Source of the DNA: Cantharellus purpuraceus
Taxonomy: Eukaryota > Basidiomycota > Agaricomycetes > Cantharellales > Hydnaceae
Direction: 5' to 3'
Assembly: GCA_025174535.1 (NCBI GenBank)
Contig: JALBUN010000009.1
Span: 1,302,001-1,366,000, forward strand
DNA length: 64,000 nucleotides
In this document: positions 46,032 to 56,186 of the stretch, one piece after another
Layout of the letters: each line of letters opens with the position of its first letter
Position numbering within the stretch: position 1 is the first letter of the stretch
Notes under the pieces: generated by a model
Databases searched by the model: none
The model's input: the letters and a program-made list of their open reading frames with translations, nothing else
Told to the model about the DNA's origin: nothing
Program-made: the position numbers and the translations under genes

Positions 46032-46038
46032 TATAAAA
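46032..46038 (+). promoter_or_regulatory. TATA box for the antisense ORF
   Basis: TATAAAA within CATATAAAAGGAGGGG, 29 bp upstream of the ATG at 46067 and on the strand opposite to gag-pol. The same box occurs next to MITE-1 at about 24876-24882 in the other copy. Confidence 0.5.
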
Positions 46039-46929
46039 GGAGGGGCATGAGGTCTTATCCTCAACAATGTTGAACCCTTTGGCAAGCATGAGTGTGGCCG
46101 AGCTGGAGCAGTTGCTCTTGGCCCGACGGAAGGAAGAGGAAGAGGAGTGGAAACGGAAAGAGGAGGAGGAAGCAGAACGGAGACGGAAGGAGGAGGAGGA
46201 GGTGGAACGGAGGCGGAAGGAGGAGGAGGAGGAACAACGGAAAGAAGCGGTGGAAACAGAACAGAGAAGGAAAGAGGAGGAAGCGAAGGCAGAGAGGGCC
46301 CGCAAGGTGAAGGAACTTGCAGCAGCGATGGAGGCCACGAGACTGAAGGAAGTGGAGGAGCAGGCCACGAGTTAGAGGCAGCCATGGAGGTAGAGGAGGA
46401 GGTGACCGGGGCAGGGAAGACCAGCCACCCAGGAAGTCTGAGCATGCCCATATGGCCAGGGACCCCAGAAGTCGCCATCATCTCCATTACATGGATGGAG
46501 GCGACTCGTTCGAGGAAGGTCACTGTGGAGGACTCGCCGTTACGTCCGCGGGCACGGCCCTTATTTGAGTCGGGGGCAGCTGAGGAAGACAATGCGGTGG
46601 AGGTGGAGAGGGTGGAGGTGGAAGCGGATCCCGATGCCAATATGGAGCGCAAATGCGGAGCCCGATGCGGGCGTGGATGTTGGGACAGATGCGGAGCCAG
46701 ATCCTACTTCAAATTCTTACGAGGAGATGGCTTGGGTAGCTGTGGTTGAGGCTTGCAAAAGAGTGGAGCTCTATGCCACTACCACCAAGAAGAACCTCAA
46801 CATCGCGATCTTTTCACTGAAGGCCTACCCGAGTGCTGATACAGAGAAGCGGGAGGTGGACCAGAGGGTCATATGGTGCAAGGCAGAGAGTCACGTGTTG
46901 GCGACCCATAAGAAGGAGCTGCGTGTCGC

Positions 46930-48413
46930 TGTCGGTTCGCTTAAGGAATAGATCCTATAAGCCTGCGTGCAATGGTCCTAGCAAACAGACGGTGTGTAAT
47001 GCAGTTGTTCAGCACTCCAAAGATCAATCAGGGCGAGGGGTAAGTAACAGGGAAGTGGGATAGTGCTCTGTGGTTGGATGGGGATGGGAGCTAAAGGTTG
47101 GTCCCGATGGCTGATCATGCTCTGTGACTGGATGACAATGTGGAGCCCGGTTGGGAGGTACGCGAAAGCTGGTTTCAGGAGAATCAACCTCTCGGTGGCG
47201 GAGGGAAATCTGATTGTTGAACCAAGGTGTTTTACCTTAGTGTAGAGATGATGGATTGTGATGTAGAGCATAGAGCGTAGACTTAGAGCTTGGACTTTGA
47301 CTTTAGAGCGTTAGCTGAAAACTTGTTGATTGATTCCAAAGGCGAAAACTAGCACCCTTTTATATACAAATCCCCAGGGCACAACGACACAATATGAGGA
47401 GCAAATGATGCAATATGATGCAAGAAATGCTGATCAAGCCAGCTGATGAAGTGTGTGAAGTTGAACTACTAATGGGGAAATCATGGAGAAATGAAGCCAC
47501 AGATAGGGGTAATCTTTGTAAGAATAGGGGGTGATGAGTAATAAAAGAACCAAAAATAGAACAAGGATGAGTAAGTTGTGTATGAATGAATTAAAAAATG
47601 AAACAGGGGTGAGTCATATAAAAGAACAATAGAAACGTCCACCAATACCATCTTCCCTACGGCTCCGAAGGTTAATTGACCCTGAGTCACATGAGGACTT
47701 CAGTCAGCTTCCACAACAAATACTCCTTATTGTCTTAGTGATCTGTCTCCATATGGTATCCCATTCCAAGAGTATTTGGTCCCTTTGCCTGACACAATGT
47801 AACCTGAGTCGGATTGAAGTGGGAGGATAGGTCAGCGATGGCGACTGAAATTCTACCTCACGTTCGACTCTTCTATCCGTGTTATGATATAGAGGTGAAA
47901 TGTTGAGGAATGTATATGGTTCAACGGAATTGTGAAAGAATATGGGATCGCCAATGGCATCAGAGAGACATGGTGGGGATCTTGGACGTTGAAAGAGTTT
48001 TGGAAGTATTTTGACACGTGGAGGTGGCTTAACATGCCTGTGGAGCTCAGCATATTTTTGATAGTCCTCTGTGTCCAGAGACCAGTGTGATGTATTATTA
48101 GAAGTGATGTTGGAGAGAGGAATAGAATGGGAAGCCATGTGAATGATGATGAAAGGATCGGTGTGAATAGAAGGCTGATAATGATTGATGGCAATGAAAC
48201 ACGAGTGACGATCGATGGCTAGAATTAGAGACTGAGGTGGAGAGGGAGTTGCGGCGCTATTTAAAAGTTGATACGAAAAGATGCTGGTGGAGTTGGACTG
48301 TCAGAGTGGTTTGATATGCGTCCTCAATGCATCCTGGCTCGTTGAAAAGATGCTGGCGGAGTTGGACTGTCAGAGTGGTTTGATATGTGTCCTCGATGCG
48401 TCCTGGCTCGTCA
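46930..48413 (-). mobile_element. LTR-A copy 3 (solo LTR, 1,484 bp)
   Basis: Ends TGTCGGTTCGC and CCTGGCTCGTCA. Flanks TCGC (46926-46929) and TTGT (48414-48417). With one copy removed the interrupted ORF reads KELRVARSVI, matching the uninterrupted paralog KELCVARSAI, so TTGT is TCGC with both CpG cytosines changed to T. A roughly 66-bp tandem duplication (GTTGGACTGTCAGAGTGG units near 48289 and 48361) explains the extra length. Confidence 0.88.
47704..48138 (-). CDS. 144-aa ORF inside LTR-A copy 3
   Basis: Same length and frame as copies 1 and 2. Differs at about ten residues, mostly changes expected from CpG decay (R to H, C, W or Q), plus Y to D in PPCLSDAIG. Still fully open. Confidence 0.45.
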   Translation of the reverse strand: MASHSIPLSNITSNNTSHWSLDTEDYQKYAELHRHVKPPPRVKILPKLFQRPRSPPCLSDAIGDPIFFHNSVEPYTFLNISPLYHNTDRRVEREVEFQSPSLTYPPTSIRLRLHCVRQRDQILLEWDTIWRQITKTIRSICCGS

Positions 48414-49234
48414 TTGTGAGGTCGGTGATCCAGCTTCACAAGCGCGAGATGGAGAAGGTGGCAGCAGAACAGCAGGACAAGGAGGAGGAGAGGGAATGCT
48501 TGGAGGCCACAGCGAGGAGGGGTGGACCACCCAAGGCTCTGGCTGCAACGGAGCCATTTGGCGGACCTGGCGTAACTTGCGACTTATGTCGTGATGCAGG
48601 TGTGGAGTGCGTGTGGCCTACCGGCCCAACTCGCCGCCTTCGGTCCTGCGATTGTTGTTGGGGTCGGAAAGGAGGGTGTAGGGTCGATGGAAAGTTCAAT
48701 CCCCAGAGTCGGAGCGTCAAGCCCTGACTAGTGGTACAAGGAGGGGCAGAGAAGGAATTGGAGGGTCATCCGACCAAAAAGAGGTGGACTGAGACGGGTG
48801 CTGTAGCAGCTGGGGGTAGCGGCGTCGGGTCAGAAGGGGCAACAACCAGTGCAGGTACAGGGCGCGTCTCTGCGCCCAATAGCACCGTGGGCCAGCTTAT
48901 CAGGCTGGTTAACCTGCAGTCAGAGCACCTTTGGCGGACGGAGGGGTTGTTAGTAGACTTGGTGAGGACGATGAAATGGAAGGAGGTTCTGGAGGGTTGT
49001 CGGACAGCTGAGTTACGTCGGTTGCGGAAGTTCATGGCCCCATTGGATGAGGATTCAGACATGGGAGATGAGAAGGATTGGGTGTCGGATGTAGAGAGTG
49101 ATGAGGAGTCGGAGACGGAGCCTGAGGTAGATAAGGAAAAGGGGAAAAGGAAACGTGATGTATAAGATAAGGATGAAAATGATTATAAATTTCGGAACGG
49201 AGAAAGAATGAGGCGGAGTGATATTCCTTCGGAG

Positions 49235-49255
49235 TTTTTTTTTTTTTTTTTTTTG
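49235..49255. repeat. Poly(T) tract between convergent ORFs
   Basis: About 20 T on plus (poly A on minus), between the end of the antisense ORF (49165) and the pol stop (49331). It may be part of the 3' processing region of gag-pol or a simple expansion; not a LINE tail, because chromovirus and antisense ORF abut it directly. Confidence 0.5.
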
Positions 49256-49330
49256 AGCAGGCTGGTAATTTCCCTTGACTTGTAATAAAGTGGTGATGCA
49301 AAATAATAGAATTAGCATTAGTAATTGAAC

Positions 49331-49579
49331 TTAAAGATTCATAAGAGGGCCAGGTTTGTCTGGATAAGCGGAGTGAAAATCAGAGATGGATTCGGATGCA
49401 TGATCAAGTTTGGATGTGGAGATCCATGAAGACTCTTCATCAGTGCCTTCATATCCAGTCCATTTGACTAAGTACTGGAGCTTGCACTTGTATCGACGGT
49501 TGATCTTCGAGTCCAGGATCTCCAAGATCTCATATTCATTGTCTCCTTCGATGATGATCAGGGGAGGTGGGGGTTGCAT
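49331..49579 (-). pseudogene. Chromovirus pol: chromodomain
   Basis: C-terminal end of pol: EYEILEILDSKINRRYKCK, LQYLVKWTGYEGTDEESSW and LDHASESISDFHSAYPDKPG. Y/L, W-x-G and the E-x-S-W aromatic cage positions of a chromodomain are present. Chromodomains of this Ty3/gypsy branch direct integration toward modified chromatin. Confidence 0.92.
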
Positions 49580-50750
49580 GCGACCGGAGATCTCATTTGT
49601 AGTAGCAGGTTTGAGATTGATATATGGAAGACCGGATGAACTGCTCGGAAGTGGTCTGGGAGGCAGAGGGTGAAAGACCTGCTGCCCATGCGAGCAATGA
49701 CCTCATAAGGACCTAAGTATTTCTCAGAGAGTTTCCTTGATGGACGGGTGGTCTGGAAGTGTTCGGCCTTAATGAATACTTTGTCTCCGATTTGCAGGTC
49801 CGGAGCCGGAATGCGGCATCGGTCTGTGGAGATTTGATATTGTTTCTGAGCATCGGAGATGGTTTCTCGGAGATGTTGGTGTAGTTGATTGAGGTCGGTT
49901 ACGAATTGGCGGGCTTTGGTGGAGGCAAGTTCCTTCTCAGGGTGGACAGAGATGTTCGGATGGTAGCCTTTATTAGCAAAGAACGGAGAGATGCTGGTAG
50001 TCACATTTGGAGCATTGTTGTAGGCAAACTCTGCGATTGGAAGTAGATCAGCCCAGTTGTCTTGTTGATAGTTACAATAGATTCGGAGATATTGTTCCAG
50101 GGACTGATTCATTTGTTCCGTTTGTCCGTCTCCTTCAGGGTGGTATCCAGAGGTAAAATGGAGCTTCATGTCGAGAGCCTTTCCTAATGTGCAGAAGAAG
50201 GAGGACATGAACTCCGAACCCCGATCGGACGTGACATGCGACAGGACTCCGTGTTTAGAGAATACGTGGAGAACAAACAATTTAGCTAGTGAGGCGGAGG
50301 TGATGGTGTCATGCGTTGGAATGAATAGGGACTGTTTGGTGAACCTGTTGACAATCACGAGTATGGTGTCATATCTGAGCGATGGGGGGAGCTTCTCTAT
50401 GAAATCCATGGAGATGGAGTTCCATGGTTGCTCCGGGATCGGAAGTTGTTTGAGCATTCCGTAGGGTTTGTGCCTTTGTGATTTTGAGTGCATACACGTG
50501 GTGCAGGAGTTACAGTAGTGTTGAATGTATTCCCGCATTTTTGGCCATATGTAGTCTCATTGGATTAATCCTTGTGTGCGATTTTGCCTGAAGTGGCCGG
50601 AGATCGGGTGATCATGATAATACTGCAAAATTTGGAGTCGGAGGCCGTTGGCGTCGGGGACGTATATCCGGTCATTGTGTCGGAGGTGTCCTTCGGGGTC
50701 AAGTGACCATTTCAGATCGGAAGGGTTGTCCAAGTGTTTAACCACAACAG
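49558..50750 (-). pseudogene. Chromovirus pol: integrase
   Basis: HDHPISGHFRQNRT and CNSCTTCMHSK give the HHCC zinc domain (one TGA stop between them, likely from CGA). The core has SMDFIEKLPPS (D), VTSDRGSEFMSSFF (D) and GDGQTEQMNQSLEQYLR (E), followed by NNAPNVTTSISPFFANKGYHP and the GPY/F module DLQIGDKVFIKAEHF and SEKYLGPYEVIARMG. All three catalytic acids are intact. The last residues overlap the chromodomain frame at 49558-49579. Confidence 0.92.
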
Positions 50751-50950
50751 GATCAGATCAGAGTGATGAGCAGATGTCGGAGCAGAGTTGGTCGATGTCC
50801 ATAATGGTGACAGCTTGGAGGGTGGGAGTCATGAGGGTGGATGCTCATAGGGACGATGCCAGCTGCTTGTTAGTAAACACAGGACGAAAGTTGTGGGGGT
50901 TTACAGTGGCATAGTCGCTATTTCCCTCTTTAGGGTAGACGTCCCATCAT

Positions 50951-52312
50951 CTAGTTAACGCGTCGGGCTTTGCTCCGAGTTGACCAGGATGGAAATGGAT
51001 AATGAGGTTGAACTGAGATAGGTACTTGGACCTGTCTCTGGGTGAGCAGTTTCATTGTGGAGAAGTATTCCAAGTTCTTGTGGTCTGTTATGACGTCTAC
51101 CGGATTGGAGGGACCCTCAAGGTAGTGTCTCCATATCCGGAAGGCTTCATATATGGCAAGGAGCTCTTTGTCATGGACGTCATAGTTCAGTTTGGGGGGC
51201 ATGAATGTATGCGAGTGAAAAGCAATCAGGTGGACTTGTCCGTCGTCCAGGGAGATGATGGACAGGATCGTGGCAAGTGCAAAGTCGGAGGCGTTGGTCT
51301 CTAATAGGATGGGAACGTCTGGAATCCAATGAGTCAGTATCGGAGCGGAAGTAAAGGCCTTTTTCAAGGTCTCAAAACTCTGTCTACATTTGTCAGTGAA
51401 ATTCCATTGGATACCCTTCCTAGTGAGTTGGGTGAGCGGAACAATGATATCGGAGTAGCTGTGAATAAAGCGGCGGTAGAAGTTGGCGAACCCGAGGAAG
51501 GACTGTACATCCTTGACTTTCCGAGGTTCTGGCCATTCCTGTATGGCTCTGATTTTGTCATCGGACATTGTTAACCCTGCTGGGGAGAGGATATAGCCTA
51601 GGTATTCAACCGAGTTGGAGTGAAATTCGCATTTGTCAGCGCGGGCGAAGAGGCCATGCTTTTGGAGACGTAGGAGTACCTCTCGGACATGTGTCTGATG
51701 TTCTTCTTTGTTGTCTGAATATACCAGAATGTCGTCTAAGTAAACAAGGACAGTCACATCGAGAAGGTCGGTGAAGGTATCATTCATGAACCTCTGGAAG
51801 GTGGCCGGAGCATTGGTTAGACCGAAGGGCATGATGCACCACTTGAAAGATCCATATTGTGTGCGGAAGGTCGTTTTCCATTCGTTGCCTTCTCGGATAC
51901 GGACTAGATGGTAGGCATGTTGGAGATCTATTTTGGAGTAGATCTTAGCCTTTCGAGGACTCTCAAGTAGGTCCGCAGTGCGGGGTATCGGGTATCGGTC
52001 TTTCTTGGTGATTTTGTTGAGTCCACGGAAGTCGACGCATAGACAGAGTGATCCATCCTTTTTGCAGACAATTAGGACCGGAGCTCCATGAGGAGATAGG
52101 GATGGGCGGATGAAGCCTGTGGCCAAGTTCTTGTCTATGAATGTTTGGAGGGCCAATAGCTCTTTTTGTGATAGTGAGTAGATATGGCCAAGCAGAGGGG
52201 TGGAGTTGTCGTCCAGTTCGATCTTGAGATCGTATGGTTGGTGTTCCGCTAGGGAGTCAGCTTTAGACTTGCTGAACACGTCGGCGAACTCATGATACTC
52301 CTTGGGAACCAT
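50951..52312 (-). pseudogene. Chromovirus pol: reverse transcriptase and RNase H
   Basis: 453 codons open. RT: LSQKELLALQTFIDKNLATG, SPHGAPVLIVCKKDGSL, VDFRGLNKITKKDRYPIP, YSKIDLQHAYHLVRI, MPFGLTNAPATFQRFMND, VLVYLDDILVYS (catalytic YLDD), FLGFANFYRRFI. RNase H: ILLETNASDFALATILS, where the usual first catalytic Asp (T-D-A-S) is Asn; then YDVHDKELLAIYEAFRIWRHYL and VITDHKNLEYFSTMK. A frameshift follows at LTQRQV (the SKYLSQFNL text continues in another frame), and a TGA occurs at the ALTR*W position. Not functional as it stands. Confidence 0.92.
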
Positions 52313-52333
52313 AGAGAGGTCCGGTGGAGTGGA

Positions 52334-53001
52334 TCAGGTGGAATGAGCAGCGAGGAATATTGGATCGGAGAGGTGAACCTGGAATGTGTGAGAACCGTCC
52401 AGTTTGCTTAGTCTGGCGAAGATCATAGTGTCCACCATCGATATGAACGGAGGGGTAGACGGAGTATCTATCGGAGCGGAGTCAGCGGAGGCGGAAGATA
52501 ATTTTGCACCTAAAGTTGCTGGTGACGTCGGGGATGACACAGCCTGTACTGGAGAACAGAATGTGATATGACCCAATGCCCAGTCAATCAACGGATTGTA
52601 GCAGGTGAGCCAGTTATGTCCGAGAACCACAGAACAGCTGGAGTCAAGCGGAGTAACATAGAATGTAAGGTTCTGGATTTCTCCGACAGAAAAACGGATA
52701 GACAAATTTATAGCTCATGAAATAACAGCATTAGTAGTGCTGTCAAATAATCGGAGTGGTATCGGAGTTATGGTGTATGTATGGAGTTTATGTAAATCGG
52801 AAAAAGAGGAATCGAGGAAACAATGAGTAGAACCAGAGTCAATTAATGCTTGAATAGCGGTATCGGGAATGGAGTCGGAGTGGACGAGGAGGGTAAGGGA
52901 GTTGGAGTGGGAAAGAGCAGATGTGTTCAGGCGGACCTTGTTTGCTGTACGGGGAGTACCAATGCAGCCCTCAGCCCATACGGAGGCTATAGGACTGCTT
53001 A
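52334..53001 (-). pseudogene. Chromovirus protease
   Basis: Upstream sequence gives ALIDSGSTHCFLDSSF (retropepsin D-S-G), then LRLFDSTTNAVIS, a TGA, then [20 protein letters not shown] and [11 protein letters not shown] (the hydrophobic-L-G-x-x-W-L landmark before RT). The stop is again TGA where CGA is expected. Confidence 0.85.
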
Positions 53002-53330
53002 CTATTTTTTTTGCTCCATTGCTTTAGTGTCGGACTTGTCCGTCATGGCATTGGCGGCGCGGCCCTTTGCCTTTGCTGCAGACGAGGTTGCCTTGTTGCA
53101 ATCCTTGGCTTGGTGACCAGGCTTTCCGCAGAACAGACAGAGGTTGTTGTCCATGCGGCACTGGCGTTCCTGCTGGGTAAGTTTTCCGTCCTTTCCCAGC
53201 TTGGTGGAGAGGTCTGGAGTATTCTTGCAAGCTCCGGAGTTATTGCTGGTGCCGGAGTTGTTCTGACCGGAACCGGAAGTGGCAGCATTACCAGTGTTTG
53301 ATTTCTGGCCTGAATTGGCGGTGGCCTGCT
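53002..53330 (-). pseudogene. Chromovirus gag: C-terminal zinc knuckle
   Basis: Reads ATANSGQKSNTGN, GKLTQQERQCRMDNN and the CCHC knuckle CLFCGKPGHQAKDC, then a basic Ala/Lys-rich end. Continues the gag frame from 55336 once LTR-D copy 2 and one target copy are removed. Confidence 0.92.
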
Positions 53331-55335
53331 TGTATGGGAACCACCTTTTCCCTATCAAATTCCATTTATGCAGCACCAATGTGCTATTCTTTGCTTTTCC
53401 ATTCCATTCCTAAATATCAGCATATATTTGATGCTTGTACCTGGAATGGACTTATTCAAATATTCTCTATTTTTCCATATTTTTTTGGGAATATTCCATG
53501 CAGAACTCGGCTCAGAATCATTTATTTCTGCTGTGCTACAGTTGTGGACCCATAGGCGCCCACAAACCTTTGCGCAGCCGGCTCTCCCCTTTTGGACCAG
53601 GCATTTGGCCTCAATTCAAGCTCAGATGTCTCTGATCAATAAATATTCTGTAACTTGACAACCACAGCCTCTCAGGGCACTATTTTCCATGGAGATCATC
53701 ACCTGAGATGTGGCTATCCATGGCTGTCCAAACCAGTGCAGAAAACAGGGTGGACACCCTTCTTTTTGCCTGATCAGTGCCTAGTTCAGGGATCAGATCA
53801 GCTGATGGGTGATCAAATCAGGTGATTGCCTTGGAATATTCTACCCCTTTCCATAACATTCTAGCTGTTTCCCTCTATTATTAGATAGAACTTTCCAGAA
53901 CCATTATTCAGCTCCTGATCAGTGTTAGTGCTGTGATCAGATCCTGTGATTGGCTTGGAATATTCCACCCCTTTCTTCCACCTTCCACAACCTTCCAGTA
54001 GTTTCCATCTATTAATAGGTAGAATATTCCAGAAGCATTAGTCAGCCCCTGTAAATACAATATATAAGGAGGCCATTCTGCCTCTGAAAGAATAACATAT
54101 CATCATATTCTACCCATCTTCTGCACACCAGTGTGACTAGAGTGACATACAGTGTCATCCTCTATCTCAGTAACTGTTGATTACCAGTTCAAGGATCTTT
54201 TACAGTTGTGTAACTGTACTTGATTGCACTCAAAGTAGTGATATTCCTGCTTTGGGCGTGAGTGTAGTATCTGCCTCACGTGACTACGAATCTACAGGGT
54301 GAGATTGTCTGTCAATAGTCCTGCCATTAGTGCTCTTGTTTAAGTTACTAGTGTGTACTGCCTTTGCAGAGCATTAGAAGCTTGAACTTGTGTGAAGCAG
54401 TTGCTAGACTACTTCACACATCGCTGTTACCCGCTTCTGAGTGCCACTGGTTGGACGGTTGGATTCATCCACCTACTTCCTTTAGCCTCTAAGTGCATTC
54501 CCATCTTTTTGGAATATCTGGACCCCTAAGCGTCCGTGAACTCTAGACTCTGGAAGTCTTATTCATTTCTTGCTGCTAAGAAACGTATTACCTTTCTGCG
54601 TATAGACGCTTGTTCAGAAATACAACAAATACGTATATACAACCTATTTTCCTCAAATTTTATACAATACACTTCAATTCAAACTTATTTTCATATTTCA
54701 ACATGATTCTCAAATTTTACACAATATACTAGATTAAAACATATTGTGATATTTTGGCATAATTCTCAAAAATAATTGTTTTTTCCCCATTTAGTGGTGG
54801 CAACTCTCTTGAAGGAACATCCAAATATCATTGATTCTTTCTTATACAATACTTGTAACATAATTTGAACTATCTTTAATCCCCACCTGGTATTTGTATA
54901 TCTAAATACCCTATATAATACCAATTATATTAATACAGACATTCCTATTATATCCATGTAAATGATTATGTTCATCTCAACCAAATATCTCATCTTTTAA
55001 AGTTTATTAAAATATAGAATATATGTTTATATTTATGAAAATTTCACACATCCAAAATCTTTTAAGATATCCAAATTGTAACTCCCTGGCTTTATGTATC
55101 ATTGAAATCCTGATGTATATCTCCTATACATCAGAATATTGTATACTGACATGATTCCGAACAAGCGTCATAGTCTGCATTGACCAATACAAAGGATTGT
55201 AACCAAAGTACAAATGTTAAATCGTTTCTGGAGTTGTGCTGCAGCAGGGTTTGATATTCTTCTCAGCTGTTCATTCACGGAATTGTGGTGATTTAGAGTT
55301 TGCCCTAACACCATAATTTTGTGGGTTCCAAAACA
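53331..55335 (-). mobile_element. LTR-D copy 2, solo, with MITE-1 inside
   Basis: Plus-strand ends TGTATGGGAACC and GGGTTCCAAAACA. Flanks CTGCT (53326-53330) and CCGCT (55336-55340) are a 5-bp duplication with one CpG transition. Net length about 1,440 bp without MITE-1. Contains internal direct repeats around GATTGCCTTGGAATATTC / GATTGGCTTGGAATATTC. Splits the chromovirus gag. Confidence 0.9.
54605..55169 (+). mobile_element. MITE-1 copy 6 with ATA target duplication
   Basis: Ends GACGCTTGTTCAG and CCGAACAAGCGTC; ATA at 54602-54604 and 55170-55172. Empty paralogous sites lie at 36165-36190 (reverse) and 62745-62765 in other LTR-D copies. Confidence 0.93.
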
Positions 55336-56154
55336 CCGCTTATCGGACCCTTTGTTGGACTTTGGGGTCTTGTCTGATGATTTGTCCGATTTGTTGTTGG
55401 CCAAATTTTCATGGGAGACCTCAGATTGACATTCCCAATAATGGGCGTCGATGGATTGGGTGAGCTTGCGGAGGGTAGCCAAAGTATCCGGCTTACCGAC
55501 GCGTGATATCTCGTCCTTGATATGGGATGGGAGTCCAACATAAAATTGGTGTTGGAGTGCGGCGTTGCCCCATTGGACTTTTGGAGCTAGCTGCTGGAAA
55601 CTCACAATGTATTTTGCGATTTTGTGATTTTCCTTCATCCGAAGTCGATCGAGTTCATTCTCGGCATCGGCCTTGGGGTTGTAAGGACCGAAATTGGTCC
55701 GAAGTTCGGAGATGAAGTCGGAGTAGTCCTCTGACCATATCAGGTCATCAGAGTCATCCATGAGTGCTGGCTCGAAGTAGTCCAGTGCGGTGCCCTTGAG
55801 ATAGGACATGGCGAAGGTCACCTTCACCTGATCGGATGTGAATGTGTCGGGGCAATCGCGGAAATTCAACCGGCATTGCACCAAGAACGGCTGGAGTTTG
55901 CGTGGATTGGAGCCATTGAATGGGTCAGGTTCTCGGACCTTGGTCCAGGACTTAGGGGCTTGTGGGTTATGGATGCTGCTAGTGAGCAGGGAGATGGCTT
56001 GCGCCAGATTTGGAGAGGGTGGGGTGTCATCTTCTTCATTGATGGCCTCTATGTGGTCCGTCGGTTCTTCGACGACCTCGGGGATGGTGTCGATGCTGGG
56101 GGCAGGTCCCTTGACGATTCGTGCACATTCAGAATTGGCGGTGGATCGTGGCAT
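55336..56154 (-). pseudogene. Chromovirus gag: N-terminus and core
   Basis: ATG at 56154 opens MPRSTANSECARIVKGPAPS; then an acidic stretch (PEVVEEPTDHIEAINEEDD), and the retrotransposon Gag core: KVREPDPFNGSNPRKLQPFL, VQCRLNFRDCPDTFTSDQVK, FAMSYLKGTALDYFEPAL, DFISELRTNFGPYNPKADAE, LRMKENHKIAKYIVSFQQLA and HQFYVGLPSHIKDEISRVGK, ending DKTPKSNKGSDKR where LTR-D copy 2 is inserted. Only about 32 bp separate the ATG from the LTR. Confidence 0.92.
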
Positions 56155-56186
56155 TGGTAGGAGTGAGTATGGCAGTTCGAATATAC

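Larger units (their letters stand above)
46067..49165 (+). pseudogene. Chromovirus antisense accessory ORF (E/K/R coiled coil + Zn2Cys6-type cluster)
   Basis: Lies between pol and the 3' LTR, convergent with gag-pol. ATG at 46067: SMSVAELEQLLLARRKEEEE, about 60 residues of E/K/R repeats (coiled coil), then after a 1-base frameshift near 46370 an acidic region; KKNLNIAIFSLKAYPSADTE; THKKELRVA at 46929, where LTR-A copy 3 is inserted; resuming at 48414 with RSVIQLHKREMEK, GGPPKALAATEPFGGPGV, then CDLCRDAGVECVWPTGPT and SCDCCWGRKGGC. The cysteine spacing is C-x2-C-x6-C-x12-C-x2-C-x6-C, exactly the fungal Zn2Cys6 pattern. After one stop at about 48725 the frame continues VGQLIRLVNLQSEHLWRTEG and an acidic tail ending GKRKRDV. 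A protein of about 550 residues is implied. DNA binding is inferred only from the pattern; a structural zinc or nucleic-acid-binding accessory role is an alternative. Confidence 0.7.

Noticed and set aside
46930..48413. LTR-A and chromovirus treated as one composite element
   Set aside because: LTR-A copy 3 has its own 4-bp target duplication inside the antisense ORF, and the other chromovirus copy has the uninterrupted site.
49235..49255. Poly(T)/poly(A) as the tail of a LINE or processed pseudogene
   Set aside because: Sequence on both sides belongs to the chromovirus (pol end and antisense ORF end) with no target duplication around it.
49331..56154. Chromovirus gag-pol considered as a nested insertion in a separate LTR element
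   Set aside because: No second LTR pair exists, and the outer LTRs abut gag directly and share one target duplication, so a single element is simpler.
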